Of a stretch of DNA of 64,000 nt, positions 31,281 to 42,584 are shown piece after piece. The stretch comes from Mantis religiosa. Taxonomy: Eukaryota > Arthropoda > Insecta > Mantodea > Mantidae. How positions within the stretch are numbered: position 1 is the stretch's first letter; each line of letters opens with the position of its first letter. A program made the position numbers and the translations under genes. The notes beneath the pieces are model-generated. The model saw only the letters and a program-made list of their open reading frames with translations, was not told where the DNA came from and ran no database searches. The stretch spans positions 81,749,872 through 81,813,871 of the forward strand of contig CM060952.1 in the NCBI GenBank assembly GCA_030765055.1, written 5' to 3'.

Positions 31281-32132
31281 TTGTACATAGTACAGTGCAG
31301 TGTCTCAACTAAAAATAAAAATGCCATGTAAGTATAACAAAGCCTTCAGAAATGAATGTGAAATCCAAGCGCACAACCTGAGCTTGCAATTATTGCCAAT
31401 GGTGCAGCAATGTAGAAAGCTTGCAGAAATGATTGAGAATTCCAAGAATCGCAACTGTGAGATGGCAGTCAATGCCAACAATGAATTTCATAGAACTGAG
31501 GTTGCTACACCTGAATCTAAAATCATAAAGTTGCATCTATCAACTTCTGTTTTAATGAGCAAGTACATCTATCGAGTTTTGAAATAAACTGCTAATATTC
31601 CCTAATTTCTACACAGGACATGAATTGAATTTTGCAAAATCTGATTTCGCAGAACGATGCAGAAGGGAAAAATTATGCTGATACGATATATAACTCAATT
31701 TCGTAAAATTCTGCATCTATAGAGTTTTTTGAAAAAATGCTCATTTTTCAGCTGACATTGTGATCCTAACCTCAAATACTCAGGCAATTGTAACTAGTGG
31801 TCTTTTACTGAAAAAGAGATTGTGCAGTGCATAGACAAAAGTGCATCAAAGGGCATTCAGAAGTCATGTAGTTTGTCACCACCTTCTGCAGTTGTCGTTG
31901 GTGTTAAGGAGATATTGTACAACATTCTGTATTTAAGGCTAGCTGAAATAGAATAGTTTTAAGGTAATATTAGGTAACAAGATTTTAAAAAGAATATTTT
32001 AACATCTGTTGGTGAAGCCAGGCCTAGGATTGTCTACTGTTGTAGTGTTTATTGTAACATTTAAATGTGCATTGTTTCAATCATGATTCCTGGTATTTAT
32101 TGATGAAGATACATTTTATTTCTAATCCTCAG
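31281..32132 (+). other. End of the FAM76 intron
   Basis: No transposon was recognised. A weak 95-codon plus frame (31300-31587) has no known motif. The intron ends with tttatttctaatcctcag, a good acceptor, at 32132. Confidence 0.5.
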
Positions 32133-32369
32133 ATCACAGAACTCAAGGCCAAGCACTTCACAGTTGAAAACGAACTTCGGAACAAGATGAAAAATATGCA
32201 AAAGGACCATGATAATAAAGTAGAAAATTTGTCTATGAAAATTAAAACCTTACAGAAAGAAGTAGCGACGCTATCTAAAAGTGGGAAGAAGCAAATGTTG
32301 GCAGCTGCCCGGGAGTTAAGTGCTGGCGGTGGTAGTGGGAGTGGCACTGATAGTCCTTCCTTAGCGTAG
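32133..32369 (+). CDS. FAM76: FAM76 family protein, last coding exon
   Basis: The exon continues in phase 0 from codon ATG at 9903: ITELKAKHFTVENELRNKMK, MQKDHDNKVENLSMKIKTL, QKEVATLSKSGKKQ, then a Gly/Ser tail ending GTDSPSLA and a stop at 32367-32369. Human FAM76B has the corresponding order LTELKADF, LRTKMNSMEKAH, LLKQVAALSKGKK at its C-terminus, so the assignment is firm. The segment forms a parallel-type coiled coil, while the Gly/Ser end is probably disordered. The frame opens upstream at 32067, but the acceptor at 32131-32132 decides the true start. This is the only exon in the window where frame, splice site and stop all agree with a known host protein. Confidence 0.88.
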   Translation: MTELKAKHFTVENELRNKMKNMQKDHDNKVENLSMKIKTLQKEVATLSKSGKKQMLAAARELSAGGGSGSGTDSPSLA

Positions 32370-34554
32370 TAGTAAAATGGTGGTGAATGATAGTGTACAT
32401 CAGTGAGTGCGTGAGAACATTCATTTTTAAACTGAATCATATTCCAGTAAGAAAATTATTTTATGTATTTTTTTACAATTTAAATTACAGTTTTACCACT
32501 AAGGGATTCTTTTACAATATAGTAATGATCAGACATATTAAAAATATTAATAAGACAAAAGTATTCATCAAGGGCTGTATTCATAGATATTTCAGAACTG
32601 TTATCTCCATAATAAGACTGTTCTCAGACAGTTTAAACTTAACAGATGCTGAGGGTGATTTCCTGCAAATAGTTTTAAACAAGAAATGGTTCTTTCCAAA
32701 CTGTCTATGAAATTTAACCTAAATCTTTGCTGGATTTAAACTGTGATCTAAGTTAAATCTTCTGAAGTATAGGGTCATCCACATATTGTGTCTTGGGAGC
32801 TGAGGTAGGATTGTGCTCTGCTGATAACCTATCACTTTCAGTTAATACAAGTGCCCTAGCAAGGTAGTGACAGCCTTCAAATCCACTTAAAATCATCTGC
32901 CATAACTTTCACTTCTCATGTTTCAAATGAAACAATGTGGGATGAGACCTTGAATAAATTAGTTATCACCATAGAGTGCTCCCCCCCCCCTCTCCCACAA
33001 ATGCTGTCGTTGCCTTCTCAGCTGCAGGATGATTTATATGTGTTATCCAGTAGTATACATAATGGTCACAATTAGTCACATTTGCCAATTGACATGGACT
33101 AGAAATTTGAAATCAAGGCGGATGATTAGTCTGGAAGTGAGGTTATCTAGGGAATTTTAAATAAATTTGGTTGCATAAATCTTTGGTAAATGTCTTGTGT
33201 ATCATAAATATTTCACACAAAAATTACAAAAACCAATGTTTTTCACCAGAACCAAGGAAATTTTATGCTTCAAAAAATTTTATTATTTCACAGCCTTGCT
33301 AACATTGAGCTTTCTGAAAAGCATGAAAAGTACATACAGCGAAACTTGTTCAAGACAGAAATGAACGTAATCCTAAATATTTTTCTGTTTTGCTGAATAT
33401 ATTCTGTTTTGCTCATATATTCTGAATATTTTTCAATCCATAATTTTAAAATTAATCGCAAAAATCATGCATTTTAAGTACTCACCTTAAAATATTTATG
33501 TAATTTTATATCTGCTGCATCATATTATGTATGGCATATTATTTCAATTTCTCTGGCCTTTCACAATATAACCTATTTTATGCTGTACATCTGAGTATCT
33601 TACACTAACACATGCATCACATTACTAAATTAGGCATCTTGACTCTGTTCACAATCTGAGAAAATTCCACATTCTATGTAACATTCTTTATCTCAAAACA
33701 CATAGCTAAGTTGTGGCAGACCGTTGCTATTTCTACATTTTGCAGTTCCTGTATTATTTAAGAAATATACATGTAATTTTCAACTGGACCAAAATATTTT
33801 TTTCTGAACTAGACAGGATTCTGTCTTATTTCATGTCCACTTTGGGCATCTATTTTAAGCTAACATCAATTTTTTTGTTTGGGAGAATTTTTATAAAATG
33901 TGAGAAACACTGTTCACTGTTCGTTGTATATGCAGAATGCATTCATTGCAGATTTATTCAGTAATTTATGGAATAAAACCTCAGGCAAACTTGGGGTAAT
34001 ATGGAAACATTAGCCTTTGAATCACTTATATGACAAAATTCTGCCTGTCTTGATGGTTCAGTTGGTCAGGGCTGTGTGTTCAGACATGGCCCAAATTGAT
34101 TGCTTTTAAGTATGTTTAAAAGCAACAGCCCCTTATTTACTGGCATATAAAAGAATTCCTGCTGGATAAAATTTCTGTACATTGGTGATACTGATATGAT
34201 CTTGATAATTGATAGCATTAACAAACAAAAAATATTAAATATTAATGAAATTCTAGGCATTATAAGATGTTTCTATTTTGTGTTTGTTCATTTGTTGCAT
34301 AGTTATGGTGTAAATTTTGGCAAACTCAAGCAGATAAGGTTATAACTCTGTTATGGTTTAGGCTCCTGAGGTACAAGTATAATTTAAAGATATAAACAAG
34401 AGTAATGTATGGCAAGCATTGCTTTTATTGTGTATTATGGATAAAACTATCTATCCAATGATAACGAAATTAATAAGACTATTGTGTATAAGTATTATAC
34501 ATAGTGGGGTATTGATAATGCTTTAACAAATGAAAACACCACTGCTAATCACAC
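32370..34554 (+). other. Probable FAM76 3' UTR and downstream AT-rich DNA
   Basis: No further exon was recognised. AATAAA polyadenylation signals occur at 32953-32958, 33160-33165 and 33972-33977, and any of them could end the FAM76 transcript. A C10 run lies near 32980. Small frames have no motifs. Confidence 0.45.
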
Positions 34555-34735
34555 TTCAAATCTTGATTAGGGTGAGTTATATAGTTAAGTTTTCTTTCCA
34601 GGGTTTTTCCTTGTTCTGAGAAGACAAATGTTAACCAGCTTTAAGCTCTAAGTACTGTGAACCCATTTGAGCATCACATAAACCATTTCCTTCATGCATC
34701 ATCTGATAAGTCCTAGCCGGTTAAAGGATGTTGTT
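34555..34735 (+). mobile_element. SINE3 fragment
   Basis: Contains 'agggtgagttatat', 'gtttttccttgttct', 'agctttaagctctaagtac' and 'gagcatcac', the reverse complement of the SINE3 body seen at 24977-25216. It is diverged and lacks part of the head. It abuts a SINE2 fragment in the opposite orientation. Confidence 0.65.
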
Positions 34736-34740
34736 AAATA

Positions 34741-34890
34741 GAGTTAGACTGAAAAATTCAATGCCATGGCCAGGATTTAAACCACGAATCTCCCAGTCTC
34801 CATTTGGTGGCTCTTAACTCGACTCTATCCAAATCTTAGCCTATACATGGTTAGTGTGGAAGAACGATTAATTTCCATCATTAACCTGTT
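34741..34890 (-). mobile_element. SINE2 fragment
   Basis: The minus strand reads gaaattaatcgttctt, cactaaccatgtataggct, then a B box ggtttaaatcc and ggccatggcattgaattttt, matching the 19322-19440 copy. The 5' tRNA-like half is weak. It is followed on the plus side by a poly(A) run at about 34904-34925. Confidence 0.6.
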
Positions 34891-34925
34891 GTTAAAGTTG
34901 AAGCAAAAAAAAAAAAAAAAAAAAA

Positions 34926-36520
34926 GTCCTTAAAAGTGATAACCCTATGTCAGCAGATTTACAGTCATGTAAAAGAACTGTGAGACACAATTGCACTACA
35001 CTGGCAGCATGATTTATATTGTGCTCCTTACCCATATTTTACACTTTTCATGGGCTGAGGAGAATAAGGGTTGGAGTGTAAATTGTGGGAAATCACTTGC
35101 CTGGATAAATAGATGCATTTCCCAAATGCACATTGCTAATATTTTTGATTGCTTTATTCCTGTTCCTAATAGTTATCTCAAATATCCAGAGTTTAAATTA
35201 ATTGTAACTGCTTTTGTAATTCCTTATTCACTGGCTATGTATTGTGTAATAACTACGTTCGTTAATTTGAATATTTTTATACTGTGAGTATGAAATTACC
35301 TAAGATGTAATAAATATCCTTTCTCTGCATATAATACTTAAATTGTAATAATTATTTAGTGTAGAAATAATATGAACGAGTATTTATACCAGAATGAAAA
35401 CACATACTCCTTCACATCAAAATAATAAAAAGTAGATTGTTGTCGGTACCTCTTGAGTGTGAGGCACACAGGCTACTTCCACACCACAGCATGAGCATAT
35501 GTCTTTGGACACATCACATTTATAATCATGAAGCAGAAGTTAGATAGCACTGGAAATTATTTAAATCATGTTAAGAACATCTATGAATACTGCCCTAGAA
35601 ATTTTAAACTCTGCTGTTGCAGTGTTGCTAGGAAGCTTAAACAGAATCATGTCATTTTAGCTGTAGATATTTCACCATCAAGTCAGAGCATAATTAGTTT
35701 GTAAATGTTGTTAATTTTATGCATATTAAGAACTTTTTTTTATGAACTATAAGTAACACCAATTGATGGTGTTGGTATCTGTGTATAGAAAGCTGATGCA
35801 TGTGACAGAAGTTGAATCATTTTTAACCGTATAATATTAAAATTGAAGTTGTGATATTTTTGTAAACTTGTTTGAAGTACTCCAGTAAGTCTAGATGTTT
35901 GTATTATCACATTGTAATGATTTCAAAAAGTATTAATGACATTGTATACCTTGTACTGCTAAAGGAAGAAAGACAGCAGAAGAAAAAAGAAATACTACTA
36001 ATTATTGATGTAAAAGCTGATGTGATTGGTTTCTGTTTGTCTAAATGGTTAAATTACAGTGTAACCTCGATTATCTGTCGTAATGGTGTGGTGGTGGTAG
36101 TTAATTTATGAATAATGAATAATAATTTATTGTATTTGCTATCCTGTTTTAAGGGTTTCTATAAGTTTTTTCTGCATTTAAATAAGAAGTGTGCACAAAT
36201 TTTGCAAGGAAAAGAAGTCAATGGCCAGATCACTTGATACAAAAGTCACACAAATATGTTACAAGGTTGTGCAGAATTCCACTAAACATTTTCCACGCTT
36301 TTTGAACATAGTATTGTGATACTGATCACAGAGTTGGTCACCCAATTCACACACACAGTTGTTATCGGAATCAAGAAAACCCTTATTTTTACAGCTTATT
36401 GTGGTACCCATGCACTGCCAACAAGTTCATAAAATGAGTAAGATCTTGATTGGTGTCTGTTCAGAATCTGTCCATCATGACCACATGTGCTGATGATGGG
36501 GACAGGTTGTTAGTGCTGGA
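34926..36520. other. AT-rich stretch, no gene recognised
   Basis: Short frames at 34991-35287 and 35872-36111 have no motif or splice context. No repeat match to other parts of the window was noticed. Confidence 0.4.
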
Positions 36521-36535
36521 AACATGTTCAGGTAT

Positions 36536-36955
36536 ATCGAGATTTAACTGTATTGGAACACCACAGTGAAGCGAAATAATTATTAATTTTTAGATGATTT
36601 AACTTTATTGGAACACCACAGTGAAGCGAAATAATTATTAATTTTTAGATGATTTAACTGTATTGGAACACCACAGTGAAGTGAAATAATTATTAATTTT
36701 TAGATGTTTTAACTGTATTGGAACACCACAGTGAAGCGAAATAATTATTAATTTTTAGATGATTTAACTGTATTGGAACACCACAGTGAAGCGAAATTAT
36801 TATTAATTTTTAGATGTTTTAAGCTTTAGTCGCATAAGAGCCGAAGATGCAAACGATGATTTGCGAAACATGTCCTCAAAATAGGTACGAAAGTGAAGCA
36901 GATGTGTAATAAATACGACTCATCTAAAAATTAATAAATGTTCAGGTATATTTTC
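36536..36955 (+). repeat. Five 57-60 bp tandem units plus conserved 3' module
   Basis: Five units of 'ttaactgtattggaacacca cagtgaagcg...attattaatttttagatg' (one unit written here in two parts) run from about 36545 to 36820. They are followed by a module with 'gaagatgcaaacgatgattt', 'gcgaaacatgtcctc' and, at the end, 'gacgactcatctaaaaatta'-like sequence. The end is the inverse of the unit end plus atgagtcgt. The same modules occur in the hairpin at 8163-8305. The element class is not resolved. A retroelement terminal region is likely. Confidence 0.75.
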
Positions 36956-37852
36956 TAGTTAGTGATGTTTAGTGCTTCTAGTCCAACTCATCTTTGGAAA
37001 TGATGGGATATGTTTCTGCAGCTCTTCTTCTTGTGGTCAGACAGTGCTCATTCTGTGGTTGCACCCAATGAAGAATAGCATCTCTAGGTTGTGCATGATG
37101 TCTTTTCATTTCCTCTCAAAATGTTCTTTGGGTTTTTGTGATGGAACTGATTTTGATGTACAGCAGAAGCACATTCCCTTACTTTGCAGTTCTTCATGAC
37201 ATAACATCAGAGAGAGATCACAATTCAACATCTTCAATCAAGTAACATAATGTTCATAAATACATTGTTAAAATATTTAACTTGAAAAACTTGAAAAATG
37301 GTATAAAACATTGGATTGTTGGTGTACCTTTGTTAAAATCCTAAGTTATATTTGATGTGAATTATTGTCATTACAACAGATACTACATATTGATTGGTAA
37401 TATGGAAGAAAACCTCTATCTTTCAATTAGGTAAACTGTAGTATATATCTGATGATCATAATAGAGGCTTTTGTTTTTTTTACTAATATTTGGTCCCTAC
37501 AAATAGAAGTCACATACAGTAAGCTCCAGGAAACGGAGGTACCTAATGTTTAGCAATCTAATTGTCCTAAACATATTGATCAGACATTTGGCAACTCTCT
37601 TGGAACTGGAATACTAAGAAATGTAACTGGAAGTTATTTCTGGACTGGTATGCCACGCTCTGCTGGAGATAGAAATTCCACAGTTTTGTCCTGAAACGTG
37701 GTGGACATTTTCAGTGGCATTGTCAAAGCTTTCTCCAGGAAGGTTGCTCTATATATCTGAAGCATTGACTGTCAGTGTCACTATATTTATATCACAAGCA
37801 CTCCCTCCCTATTAGTCTGGAAGTTATTAGTAGAATTCCAAAAATTATATAA
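36956..37852. other. Stretch without a recognised gene
   Basis: A 75-codon plus frame at 36972-37199 is Cys-rich but matches nothing I know. No transposon was recognised. Confidence 0.4.
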
Positions 37853-38000
37853 TTTTGAGTCGAACAAGTACTTCATGCTCTATATATTGCTAGAACACAA
37901 TATATTCAAAGAAGACAACATATCTTTGACTCCACAGAACAAATTCAGTGTGACACCTTTTGAAATCACATAATGCTAAAGAGAAACCCACAGACCAGGA
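37853..38000. mobile_element. PLE relic: inverted tail plus linker piece
   Basis: 'gagtcgaacaagtacttcat...tatatattgctag' at 37857-37895 is the minus-strand end of the PLE 3' tail (compare 2745-2790). It is followed at 37930-37990 by plus-strand 'ctccacagaacaaattcagtg...aaagagaaacccacagacc', which encodes the linker PQNKFSV...KEKPTD of the same PLE family. This is another head-to-head arrangement with the minus tail outward, strongly decayed. Confidence 0.6.
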
Positions 38001-38396
38001 TTGCCACATCTCTGGGAGCTGCCCAGAGTGCCTGGGTTTGGAATGGATTCTCCGTGTATACGGGCCAATGACTTAAATATACAGGTTTGAATATTACCTT
38101 ACTCTTTAATTATTTTGAATAATTATTTTCAATTGTTAATTTTTTATTGTAAAAAAATGCTGCACTTCTATTTTTATTCAGCAACTTCTCATTGTTACGT
38201 CTATAATATTTAGCTCGCACAGTAACAAATACTGACAAGCCACAGCAACATGACTACTGGCATGAAAATTGTAATAACAGTGAATTGAAGAGACAATATC
38301 TAACTTCATTTTGTGAAGCATGGTTACAGAACGAAAATTATAAATAAAGAGCAATCATAAAAAGTTGATAGTAATGAGTATGTGTAAGTATAGAAT
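38001..38396. other. AT-rich stretch
   Basis: No gene or repeat recognised between the PLE relic and the target duplication of the next SINE. Confidence 0.45.
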
Positions 38397-38409
38397 ACGC
38401 AGTCACTTA

Positions 38410-38756
38410 AATAAATAAATAACCCATGGCGCGACAGCCCTTGGAGGGCCAAGGCCTACCAACCCGACTGCCGGCCTCACGCCCACTTACGCAAGGCAGA
38501 GGTGGGCGATCATCCAACCGATACGGGGAGGAGATGTGGTCAGCATCTCGGCATCCCCCAGCCGGAATGTTGGTTTTCATGACCAGGGCCGCTTACCTAG
38601 CGTAAGCTCCTCACTTTCCTCACGATGCTGAGTGGGCACCGGTCCTATACCCGGGACCTAAAATCCCCACCACATGGGTGGGATCGAACCCGGGTCGCTT
38701 TCCGTGGCCAGGGACCAAGGCATGCTGCCTTAGCCCGCTACGCCACGGCGCAGGAC
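38410..38756 (-). mobile_element. Complete GC-rich tRNA-derived SINE (SINE4)
   Basis: 347 bp flanked by the perfect 13 bp duplication acgcagtcactta (38397-38409, 38757-38769). The minus strand begins gcgccgtggcgtagcgggct (A box region) and has the B box gggttcgatccc. A long GC-rich body follows, ending in a (ttta)n tail. Its GC content contrasts with the AT-rich flanks. The intact duplication suggests it is fairly young. Confidence 0.9.
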
Positions 38757-38776
38757 ACGCAGTCACTTACATTTGT

Positions 38777-39060
38777 ATATTATTGAGGGACTAGTTTCGG
38801 CAGCCGTTGTGTCAATTATCAACCTTGAAGGTCTGGCTATCATTTGTTGTCGTCTGCTCTCTTCTCTCTTGTGCTGGAACTGTGAACTTCTTTGTCAAAT
38901 TATCTGCTGGTGGGATTTCAAAGTAGATTATTTTGACAAAGAAGTTCATAGTTCCACCACCAGAGAGAACTATGAACTAAAAGAGCAGATGACAACATAG
39001 TTGGACCATTAAGGTTGATAATGGCCACAACAGCTTCCGAAACTAGTCCCTCAACAATAT
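38777..39060. mobile_element. Fold-back element built from two PLE 3' ends
   Basis: Arms of about 120 bp are inverted copies starting atatt(a/g)ttgagggactagt at both outer ends. The right arm, read on the plus strand, encodes YFDKEVHSSTTRENYELKEQ then a stop. This corresponds to the C-terminal NFEIP...SSTREQ region of PLE proteins, and the outer part matches the 3' tail of the PLE at 61020-61165 ('caaaactagtccctcaa'). It is therefore probably a head-to-head pair of truncated PLEs, not a MITE. Confidence 0.75.
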
Positions 39061-39903
39061 GAAAATGTAAGTGATGAAGTGTTAAAAACTGACAACAAAT
39101 AGTTTTTTTAATTAATTTTGAAAATTAATTGTCACTGTTACTAAATTCCTCCATTCATATATAATCTCTCTCTTTTATTGTTAAATATGTGATGCGAAGA
39201 CTGTGAATAAACATTTATAATCAGAAAGACAATGTGAATGTTATCAAACAAAAGAAAAATCAATCTCTTCTTAAATTCTTGCCAAAACAATTTTCTGCAC
39301 AAGATGAAAAGAATCATTGCAAAGGAGATAAGTTTGACTTTTCATGGTGAAACACCACCATTCTTACAATTTTCAAGACTGCGATAATAAGTTATATCCA
39401 TATGTTTTCTGAGACTCTTCCGTAGCAATGAAGGTAAGATGGTACCAAACTAAAAGTGAGGCGTTAGTAAAAAATGTGCTTCTGTCTTATGCTAAAGAGA
39501 AGCTACTGAGCGAATTGAAGTAGAATGTTCTGTTTTCCTTAGATTCAGATGCTTCAAATAAGGGCAACAAAAAACACTACCCAGTGTTTTTAGCATACTT
39601 CTCCAAAGATAAAGGAAAATGTAATGAAGTTCTTGATTTCTATGAAGATTTAAACGAATCTGCAGAAGATATTTTAAATAAACTAAAATCTGTTTTACTG
39701 GAAAATGGTTTAACACTAAACAATGTAGTTTTTATTCAGCCGACAATGCTTCAGCTAATTTTGGTAAACATAATTCTGTTTTTACTAGATTAAAAGAAGA
39801 AAGCACAAACTTAATCAAAATTGTTGTCATATATTACATATTTGTGCTAAATTTTGATTTAAGCTCCTAAAATATGATGTAGAAAGACTAGTTCTTAAAA
39901 TAT

Positions 39904-40354
39904 TGTTGGGAACCCGATCGCGATAGCGGGGCTTGTGTACACAAAAAGCCTGGAGATAAGGAGTATGTCGGAAGAAATAATGATAGCGCAAGATAAAAGA
40001 CCTATAGGGTTACGCTTCTGGAAGATGATAGAACATTCGATTCCTGTTTGGTCCAGAAACATCTCGAATTTACGAGGTATTTAAAGACGTGACGGCTTGC
40101 AAAGAGTTAGTTGTAAACAGTTAGGAGTAGAGTTGTAGTTGTGAAACAGTTGTTGTGAAACCAGACAGCTGGAAGTGTTATTGTAACGAGAGCTAATGAA
40201 TCAGCTGCAAGTGTTTGTTATTGTCCTCGACCTTGGAGGATTGTGTGATGTAATGCTGTTACTTGAGAATTGGACAGTGTATTGCTACGGAAATAAGGGA
40301 GATTTTTAATTTCTGCAACTCGTCCTTTTAATTCTATGAACCCACAAAGTTACA
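39904..40354 (+). repeat. Gypsy C 5' LTR
   Basis: 451 bp, matched by 42133-42584 with a modest number of substitutions and a small indel near 42304. Confidence 0.9.
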
Positions 40355-40379
40355 AGCGGTGTCAGGAAGCGGGACGATG

Positions 40380-41345
40380 ACAACATCACCGAGAAGATGG
40401 AAGAAATGAAGACCGAATTAACAACAAAGATGGAAGCTGCAAATAACAACTTAAGCGCAACAATGACCGCGAAGATGACCGACACCAGGAAGAGCAGCCG
40501 TAGAAACGAGTAAGGACCAGCGTGGCGAGGAGCATGTCGGCACCGTCTACACCATCTCCTCTAGTGAAACTGCGCACCGTCAGCCGACGGATGAATGGCA
40601 GCCTCATCGCAGACGGTTGCTTACGAGGGAAGCCGTGCTGCGTGCTCGTAGACACCGGGGTAGCCATGACCGTCATCAGATCCGACGTAGCCAGGGCTTC
40701 GCTGTCAAGAAAACCGAACTGACTATACCAGCTAGTGACGGCATCGGGCGAAACCTTGACCGTGGAGAGGGAGGCCCTGCTGCAGTTGACCTTGGGATGG
40801 AGTGCCGTGCGTCAGTGGGTGTTCGCCGTGGAGGTGGCTGAGGAGGTGATACTGGTACTGGATGCACTCAGGAGCCATGAGGCGACTGTCGACGACGGCA
40901 GGAAGGTCCTGTGGCTCAATGGAGAAGAGGTCATACTCCGGCAACCCGTGGAACGCCTTGGAATCTGCAGGGTCATCTTGAAGGAAGACGTGGGTCCCTG
41001 CGAGATAGGAGGTGGTGGAGACGGCGCGATTGGGAGGACAGCGAATGAAGAACATTGTTGCCGAGAGGTGCCAGTGAGGCTGCTTAACCTAGCGGACATC
41101 GATCACGACGTCCAGGCCGGAATGGAGATGGGGACGTGCGAGCCCGTGGTCATCGTGACAACAATCGACAAGACACAGGAGCCGGTGCCAACGCAACACC
41201 TGGGGCCCCGGCTGGAAGGCTTACTGGAGAGGGAGGTCGAACACCTGACCGCAGAACACCTCGAGAAGGTTCGACAACTGCTCAGACGAAACCAGTGCGT
41301 CTTCAGCCAAGGCAGAGAACTACTGCATCACCCGGCAAGAGATAC
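40380..41345 (+). pseudogene. Gypsy C Gag start, protease and pol linker
   Basis: ITEKMEEMKTELTTKMEAA (40387 onward) is the Gag coiled coil. At about 40500 it jumps to the protease lead-in (KLRTVSRRMNGSLIADG) and CCVLVDTGVAMTVI, the retropepsin site. After a frameshift near 40722, a 227-codon frame (40735-41415) continues with VILVLDALRSHEATV, LEGLLEREVEHLT and CVFSQG, where RT should start. The frame is then cut and joined directly to RNase H sequence at 41307-41320. Confidence 0.85.
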
Positions 41346-42121
41346 TGGCGGTTGTAAACACATTGGAGCACTTCCACATGTACCTGTATGGTCAGCCATT
41401 CCACCTGAGGACTGACCACTCCACACTAACCTGGCTATTGAGCTTCAAGAACCTGGAAGGCCAGACAGCACGTTGGGTCCAGAGGCTGCAGGAGTACGAC
41501 TTCAACTCTGAACATCGTAGACGGAAGAGCCACGGCGATGTAGACGCCATGTCTCGAAGACCCTGTCCAGAGAAGTGCTGCCAATGCACAAGAGTGGAAA
41601 AGAAGGAGCATGCCGCAGCAGTCCAAGTAGTCACGGCAGTGCCTGCAGATGGCTGGGATAGCACAGGCCTGAGGAGGGAGCAGCTGGCGGATGCAGACTT
41701 GGGGCTACTCTTGGGAGAAGTGGAGGCTGAGACGGGGCCGGTCTGGGAGGACATCGCACCGAGGAGCATCACCTACAAGTTGTACTGGGCCCAATGGGAC
41801 TCGCTGAAGATCAGATGGGGCGTGTTGATCCGGGCATGGGAATCGCCCGATGGGAAGACACAGAGACAACAGTTGGTACTTCCCCGAAGTAAGGTCCCGG
41901 ATGTCTTGGAGGAAGTGCACGCCGGTACTTCAGGAGGACACCTGGGAGCAAACCGAACAATCGACAAACTTCAACAGCCGTGGCAAGGACAGTACCGGGT
42001 GGTGAAGAGGACTAGCGACGTGGTCTACCGCATCCAGATGGTGCCCCGAGGGATGATGTTGGTGGTACACCTGGGTCGTCTGGCCCGCTATGCTGTAGCT
42101 GTTCGGGACGACCAGCCTTGA
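41320..42121 (+). pseudogene. Gypsy C RNase H and integrase ends
   Basis: A 252-codon frame (41363-42121) begins within RNase H: MEHFHMYLYGQPFHLRTDHS and TLTWLLSFKNLEGQ, then DAMSRRPCPE and the spacer up to HAGTSGGHLGANRTIDKLQQ (start of the integrase zinc finger). There it jumps to PWQGQYRVVKRTSDVVYR and MLVVHLGRLARYAV, the very C-terminus of integrase, ending a few bases before the purine tract. The first RNase H Asp and the whole DDE core are missing. Confidence 0.87.
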
Positions 42122-42132
42122 GGAGGGAGCAG

Positions 42133-42584
42133 TGTTGCGAACCTGATTGCGTTAGCGGGTTTGTGTACACAAAAAGCCTGGAGATAAGGAGTATGCCGGA
42201 AGAAATAATGATAGCGTGAGATAAAAGACTGATAGGGTTACACTTCTGGAAGATGATAGAACTTTAGATTCCTGTTTGGTCCAGAAACATCTCGAATTTA
42301 CGAAATAGGTATTTAAAGACGTGACGGCTTGCAAAGAGTTAGTTGTAAACAGTGAGGAGTAGAGTTGTAGTTGTGAAACAGTTGTTGTGAAACCAGACAG
42401 CTGGAAGTGTTATTGTAACGAGAGCTAATGTAATCAGCTGCAAGTGTTTGTTGTCCTCGACCTTGGAAGATTGTGTGATGTAATGCTGTTACGTGAGAAT
42501 TGGACAGTGTATTGCTACGGAAATAAAGGAGATTTTTAATTTCTGCAACTCGGCCTTTTAATTCTACGAACCCACAAAGTTACA
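42133..42584 (+). repeat. Gypsy C 3' LTR
   Basis: 452 bp, TGTTGCGAACC...AAAGTTACA, flanked on the right by ATAT. Confidence 0.9.

Larger units (their letters stand above)
39904..42584 (+). mobile_element. Gypsy C: internally deleted Ty3/Gypsy element
   Basis: LTRs at 39904-40354 and 42133-42584 (TGTTG...TTACA) are flanked by ATAT (39900-39903, 42585-42588). The primer-site region reads ggtgtcaggaag, again tRNA-Leu-like, and a purine tract gaggagggagcag precedes the 3' LTR. The interior (1.78 kb) keeps the start of Gag, the protease, a pol linker, RNase H and the two ends of integrase. Capsid, RT and the integrase core are deleted. It sits inside the hAT-like relic and is therefore younger than that relic's original insertion. 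Confidence 0.92.

Noticed and set aside
36490..36530. CTGATGA ... GAAAC resembling a hammerhead ribozyme core, as reported in PLEs
   Set aside because: The sequence between the two motifs does not form a convincing stem II, and no cleavage-site strand with proper pairing was found.
39492..39716. 74-codon minus-strand frame
   Set aside because: It is a shadow of the plus-strand hAT-like relic.
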